Shown here one piece after another: positions 60,833-64,000 of a DNA stretch of 64,000 nucleotides. The stretch spans positions 2,976,001 to 3,040,000 of the forward strand of contig NZ_SNWG01000001.1 in assembly GCF_004362195.1 (NCBI RefSeq). Reading direction: 5' to 3'. Positions within the stretch are counted from its first letter, which is position 1. The number at the start of each line of letters is the position of its first letter. The DNA is from Microbacterium sp. BK668 (lineage in GTDB: Bacteria; Actinomycetota; Actinomycetes; Actinomycetales; Microbacteriaceae). The notes beneath the pieces are model-generated. The model saw nothing but the letters and a program-made list of their open reading frames with translations. It was not told where the DNA came from and did no database searches. The translations under genes were made by a program, and so were the position numbers.

Positions 60833-63352
60833 TCAGAGGACCGGCGGCGTGTGCCAGATGCGGTCGATGTAGTCCCGGATCGAGCGGTCCGACGAGAAGA
60901 ACCCCGTGCGGGCGACGTTGAGGATCGCCGAGCGGGTCCAGGCATCCTGATCCGCGTACGCCTCGTCCACCCGCGCCTGCGCCTTGATGTACGAGGAGTA
61001 GTCGGCCAGCACCATGAACCGGTCGTCGTACAGCAGGTTCGACAGGATCGGCTCGAACACCGTCCGGTCGCCGCCCGAGAACGCGCCCGATGCGATGAGG
61101 TCCATCGCGCTGCGCAGGTTCTCGTCGCCCTGGTAGAACTCCGTCGGGTGGTACCCCTTCGCCCACAGCGCCTCGACCTCGGGCTCGGACATCCCGAAGA
61201 GGAAGAAGTTGTCGTCGCCGACGAGCTCGCGGATCTCGACGTTCGCGCCGTCGTCGGTCCCGATCGTGAGCGCGCCGTTGAGGGCGAACTTCATGTTGCC
61301 GGTGCCCGATGCCTCCTTGCCGGCGAGCGAGATCTGCTCGGACAGGTCGGCGGCGGGGATGACCCGCTCGGCGAGCGTGACGTTGTAGTTCGGCGGGAAG
61401 AGCACCTTGAGCTGCCCCTCGACTCGCGGGTCGGCGTTGACGACCTCCCCGACGGCGTTGATGAGATGGATGATGCGCTTGGCCATCACATACCCCGGGG
61501 CCGCCTTCGCGCCGAAGATGAAGGTGCGCGGAGTGATGTCGGATGCCTCGACCCGGCCGGAGACGATCTTGTCGTACTCCGTCACGATGTGCAGCACCTT
61601 GAGCATCTGGCGCTTGTACTCGTGGAGGCGCTTGACCATGACGTCGATGAGGTGGCCGTCGCCGAGGGCGAGCCCGTCGCGCTCGTGCAGCACTTCGGCG
61701 AGACGCTTCTTGTTGCCCGCCTTCACGGCAGCGAAGCGCTCCCGGAACTCGGGGTCGGCCGCGAACGCCTCGAGCCCCCGGAGGCGTTCGAGGTCGACCG
61801 TCCAGCCGGCGCCGAGGGCCTCGGTGATGAGGTCGGCGAGATCCGGGTTGGCGAGGCGGAGGAAGCGGCGCGGCGTCACTCCGTTGGTGACGTTGGTGAA
61901 CTTGCCGGGGTAGAACTCGTCGAAGTCGGGCAGCACCTTGTCGCGCAGGAGCTGCGAGTGCAGCTCCGCGACGCCGTTGACCTTCGACCCCGCGACCGTC
62001 GCGAGATACGCCATGCGGACCGACCGGTAGGGGTGCTCGCCGATGATCGACATCGCGCGGATGCGGAGCTCGTCGTCGCCGAACCGCTCTCGCACCTCGG
62101 CGAGGAAGTCGTCGTTGATGCGGTAGATGATCTCGAGGTGGCGAGGGAGGAGACGGCCGAGGAGGTCGACGTCCCACACCTCGAGCGCTTCGGGGAGGAG
62201 CGTGTGGCAGGTGTACGCGAAGCACTCCTGCGTGATCTTCCACGCGGCATCCCAGTCCATCCTGCGCTCGTCGACGAGGACGCGCATGAGCTCCGGCACG
62301 GCGATCACGGGGTGGGTGTCGTTGAGCTGGAAGATGACGCGGTCGGGCAGCTTCGAGAGGTCGAAGTCCGCCGGGAGGATGTTGTCGAGGAAGTCGCCGA
62401 TCGAGGCGGCCACGAAGAAGTACTGCTGCTGCAGCCGCAGCTCCTTGCCCTGAGGCGTCGAGTCCTCGGGGTACAGCACCTTCGAGATGTTCTCGGCGAA
62501 GGTCTGCGCCCGCACGGCCTCTTCGTAGTCGCCCGAGTTGAAGATGCGCAGGTCGAACGCGTCCGTCGCGACGGCGCTCCACAGGCGCAGGGTGTTGACG
62601 CGGCCGTTGTGGTAGCCCGGCACCATGTAGTTGTAGGGCACGGCCTGCACGTTCCAGCCCGGGACCCAGCGGCTGCGCTCGACGCCGTCGTCATCGTCGT
62701 AGGTCTCGGTGTGGCCGCCGAACGAGATGAGCTGCGCCGCCTCCGGGTGCGGGAACTCCCACGGCGAGCCGAGCGTGAGCCACGCGTCGGGCTGCTCCAC
62801 CTGCTGGCCGTCGACGAAGGTCTGGCGGAAGATGCCGTACTCGTACCGGATGCCGTAGCCGATGCTCGGCACGCCGATCGTCGCAAGCGAGTCGATGAAG
62901 CACGCTGCCAGCCGCCCCAGGCCGCCGTTGCCCAGACCCGGCTCGACCTCCAGCTCGCGCAGGACGTCGATGCTGATGCCGCACTGCTGAAGCGCCTCCG
63001 TCGCGATGTCGGTGAGCCGCGTGGCGAGGAGGTTGTTGTCGAGCTGGCGCCCGAGGAGGTACTCGGCGGAGAGGTAGCAGACGCCCTTCGCCTGCAGCTC
63101 GCGCTGGCGCTCGCTGTCGTCGAGCCACCGCGCCATGAGATAGTCGCGCACGGTCACGGCCAGCGCGAGGTACTGGTCGTTGGTGCTGGACCTCGAGAGC
63201 GGGACGCCGATGTCGAAGTTCAGGTTGGTCAGGAACTGACGGACGAAGCCGTCGACGGTCACGGCCGGCGAGGTGACGGGCGCCAGAGCGAGGGGGTGCG
63301 TCGCTCCGAGCGGGTGCGGCGCGACGCGGGAGGCGTTCTTGTCTTCGTGCAC
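60833..63352 (-). CDS. glgP: Glycogen/starch phosphorylase
   Basis: Phosphorolyses alpha-1,4-glucan to glucose-1-phosphate. The 839-residue protein has the GT35 features: YLSAEYLLGRQLDNN, GNGGLGRLAACFIDS, QLNDTHPVIAVPELMR, VKRLHEYKRQMLK, and the PLP lysine Lys688 in EASGTGNMKFALNG. It resembles the E. coli/rabbit type and not the short bacterial type. GTG at 63352 lies 6 bases after a TAGCGT box, so it is leaderless. No other glg genes are near. Confidence 0.96.
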   Translation of the reverse strand: MHEDKNASRVAPHPLGATHPLALAPVTSPAVTVDGFVRQFLTNLNFDIGVPLSRSSTNDQYLALAVTVRDYLMARWLDDSERQRELQAKGVCYLSAEYLLGRQLDNNLLATRLTDIATEALQQCGISIDVLRELEVEPGLGNGGLGRLAACFIDSLATIGVPSIGYGIRYEYGIFRQTFVDGQQVEQPDAWLTLGSPWEFPHPEAAQLISFGGHTETYDDDDGVERSRWVPGWNVQAVPYNYMVPGYHNGRVNTLRLWSAVATDAFDLRIFNSGDYEEAVRAQTFAENISKVLYPEDSTPQGKELRLQQQYFFVAASIGDFLDNILPADFDLSKLPDRVIFQLNDTHPVIAVPELMRVLVDERRMDWDAAWKITQECFAYTCHTLLPEALEVWDVDLLGRLLPRHLEIIYRINDDFLAEVRERFGDDELRIRAMSIIGEHPYRSVRMAYLATVAGSKVNGVAELHSQLLRDKVLPDFDEFYPGKFTNVTNGVTPRRFLRLANPDLADLITEALGAGWTVDLERLRGLEAFAADPEFRERFAAVKAGNKKRLAEVLHERDGLALGDGHLIDVMVKRLHEYKRQMLKVLHIVTEYDKIVSGRVEASDITPRTFIFGAKAAPGYVMAKRIIHLINAVGEVVNADPRVEGQLKVLFPPNYNVTLAERVIPAADLSEQISLAGKEASGTGNMKFALNGALTIGTDDGANVEIRELVGDDNFFLFGMSEPEVEALWAKGYHPTEFYQGDENLRSAMDLIASGAFSGGDRTVFEPILSNLLYDDRFMVLADYSSYIKAQARVDEAYADQDAWTRSAILNVARTGFFSSDRSIRDYIDRIWHTPPVL

Positions 63353-63358
63353 GGTGGA

Positions 63359-63364
63359 ACGCTA
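63359..63364 (-). promoter_or_regulatory. -10 box (TAGCGT) for glgP, leaderless
   Basis: TAGCGT, 6 bases, then GTG at 63352. Confidence 0.6.
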
Positions 63365-63458
63365 CCCGCTGATCCTTCAAGTTCCGAACTCAGGGATCAC
63401 CCGTGCATGAGAGTTTCCACGGCCGAAACATCGCGCCGGGACGCGCCCCGCGGACGTC

Positions 63459-63464
63459 TATGGT
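63459..63464 (+). promoter_or_regulatory. -10 box (TATGGT) for the glutamine amidotransferase, leaderless
   Basis: TATGGT, 6 bases, then GTG at 63471. Confidence 0.55.
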
Positions 63465-63470
63465 CGGACT

Positions 63471-64000
63471 GTGAAGCCGTTCGTCCTCCTCGCCACCCGG
63501 GCCGAAGACCTTCCGGCCGACGAGGAGTACGCGCTGTTCCTGCGCTATTCCGGGCTCGAGGAGCGGTCCCTCCGCCGCGTGCGGCTGGAGGCCGGCGCCA
63601 TGCCCGACTTCGATCTCGACGAGCTGTCGGGCATCTTCGTCGGCGGCGGTCCCTTCAACGCCTCGGATCCCGCCGACAGCAAGTCGCCCGTGCAGCAGCG
63701 GGTCGAGGCCGAGTTCGCCGCACTCCTGGACCGGGTCGTCGCGCGGGACTTCCCGTTCCTCGGCGCCTGCTACGGCGTCGGAACGGTCGGTGCGTACCTC
63801 GGGGCGACAATCGATCGCACCTACAGCGAGCCCATCAGCGTCGTCCCCGTGACGCTGACCGAGGACGGGGCATCCGATCCCCTCCTGGAAGGGATGCCGC
63901 GCACCTTCGAGGCGTTCGTCGGCCATAAGGAGGCTATCTCGGCACTCCCCGAGCGGGCCGTGCTGCTCGCGTCGTCGCCGACGTGCCCCGTCCAGATGTT
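63471..64000 (+). CDS. Class I glutamine amidotransferase-like protein, 3' end outside the window
   Basis: The 176 visible codons read MKPFVLLATRAEDLPADEEY onward. The GATase1 fold shows GIFVGGGPFNASDP and a probable nucleophile Cys in FPFLGACYGVG (the usual motif is GxCxG, here GACYGVG), then FEAFVGHKEAIS with a His later in the chain. This resembles stand-alone GMP synthase-like amidotransferases of actinobacteria, not GuaA itself. The catalytic His-Glu pair would lie beyond base 64000. GTG start is leaderless and diverges from glgP. Confidence 0.82.
   Translation, partial: MKPFVLLATRAEDLPADEEYALFLRYSGLEERSLRRVRLEAGAMPDFDLDELSGIFVGGGPFNASDPADSKSPVQQRVEAEFAALLDRVVARDFPFLGACYGVGTVGAYLGATIDRTYSEPISVVPVTLTEDGASDPLLEGMPRTFEAFVGHKEAISALPERAVLLASSPTCPVQM

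Noticed and set aside
60851..63928. A 1025-codon open frame opposite glgP running into the amidotransferase gene
   Set aside because: Antisense to a clear glycogen phosphorylase and out of frame with the amidotransferase; no signals.
1..64000. Mobile elements, tRNA/rRNA genes, toxin-antitoxin or phage defence loci
   Set aside because: Every interval is filled by housekeeping genes in conserved order; no transposase, integrase, att-like repeats, cloverleaf sequences or base-composition shift was seen.

Overview
The window is a chromosomal core region of a high-GC (about 70 percent) actinobacterium. Protein sequences, operon layout, the abundance of GTG/TTG starts and TAnnnT promoters placed 6-7 nt before start codons all fit the family Microbacteriaceae, most likely Microbacterium. 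The genus is inferred from sequence resemblance; no database was searched. I see no rRNA, tRNA, CRISPR array, insertion sequence, prophage or integrase. No gene-free gap exceeds about 220 bases, and the longer ones (ahead of ftsZ, mraZ, the LysM gene, odhI and the mmsB/LysR pair) hold the promoters and operators listed.

Layout. 1-9.2 kb: ctaD (cut by the window edge) and ctaC of the cytochrome aa3 oxidase, erpA, an M20 dipeptidase, a DUF3043 membrane protein, pyrD, nrdR, hisD and a membrane protein of unknown role. 9.3-14 kb: dnaE with a divergent NUDIX gene and a GNAT gene. 14-32 kb: a long leftward division and cell-wall (dcw) cluster. In transcription order it reads mraZ, rsmH, ftsL-like, ftsI, murF, mraY, murD, ftsW, murG, murC, ftsQ, ftsZ, yggS, sepF, yggT, divIVA, lspA, rluD. 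Many of its genes overlap by 4 bp or lie within a few bases, so translational coupling is likely. murE is not between ftsI and murF.

32-43 kb: DUF3040 protein, an idsA-type prenyl synthase, a Rv2175c homologue, a secreted LysM hydrolase, a PASTA kinase of the PknL group, class II DAHP synthase, a PlsC-type acyltransferase, a ROK glucokinase and a FadD15-type acyl-CoA ligase. This order parallels the Mycobacterium tuberculosis region downstream of dcw (idsA2, Rv2175c, pknL, aroG, Rv2182c, fadD15). 43-52 kb: peptide deformylase, an EspI-like ATPase with a very long acidic N-terminus, pyruvate carboxylase, a ParA ATPase, and the odhI(garA)-ftsR-second MerR block known from corynebacteria and mycobacteria.

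52-64 kb: a copper module (Cys/Met-rich four-helix protein divergent from copC), lpdA, a lipoprotein-type alpha/beta hydrolase, a CYTH protein with a small partner, valine-catabolic mmsA/mmsB with a divergent LysR regulator, glgP, and a glutamine amidotransferase cut by the right edge.

How the genes work together. The dominant theme is envelope growth and its control: precursor synthesis (MurF, MraY, MurD, MurG, MurC), septum assembly (FtsI, FtsL, FtsW, FtsQ, FtsZ, SepF), polar growth (DivIVA), PASTA-kinase sensing (PknL with Rv2175c) and wall hydrolysis (LysM protein). Candidate regulators and their targets sit in the same window: MraZ boxes ahead of mraZ, a MtrA-like direct repeat ahead of the LysM gene, and palindromes ahead of ftsZ that could be sites for the FtsR homologue encoded 32 kb away. 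A second theme is central metabolism (aa3 oxidase, Pyc, OdhI, LpdA, GlgP, MmsAB). I did not find a clearly new multi-gene system; the best leads are regulatory elements and unusual protein extensions.
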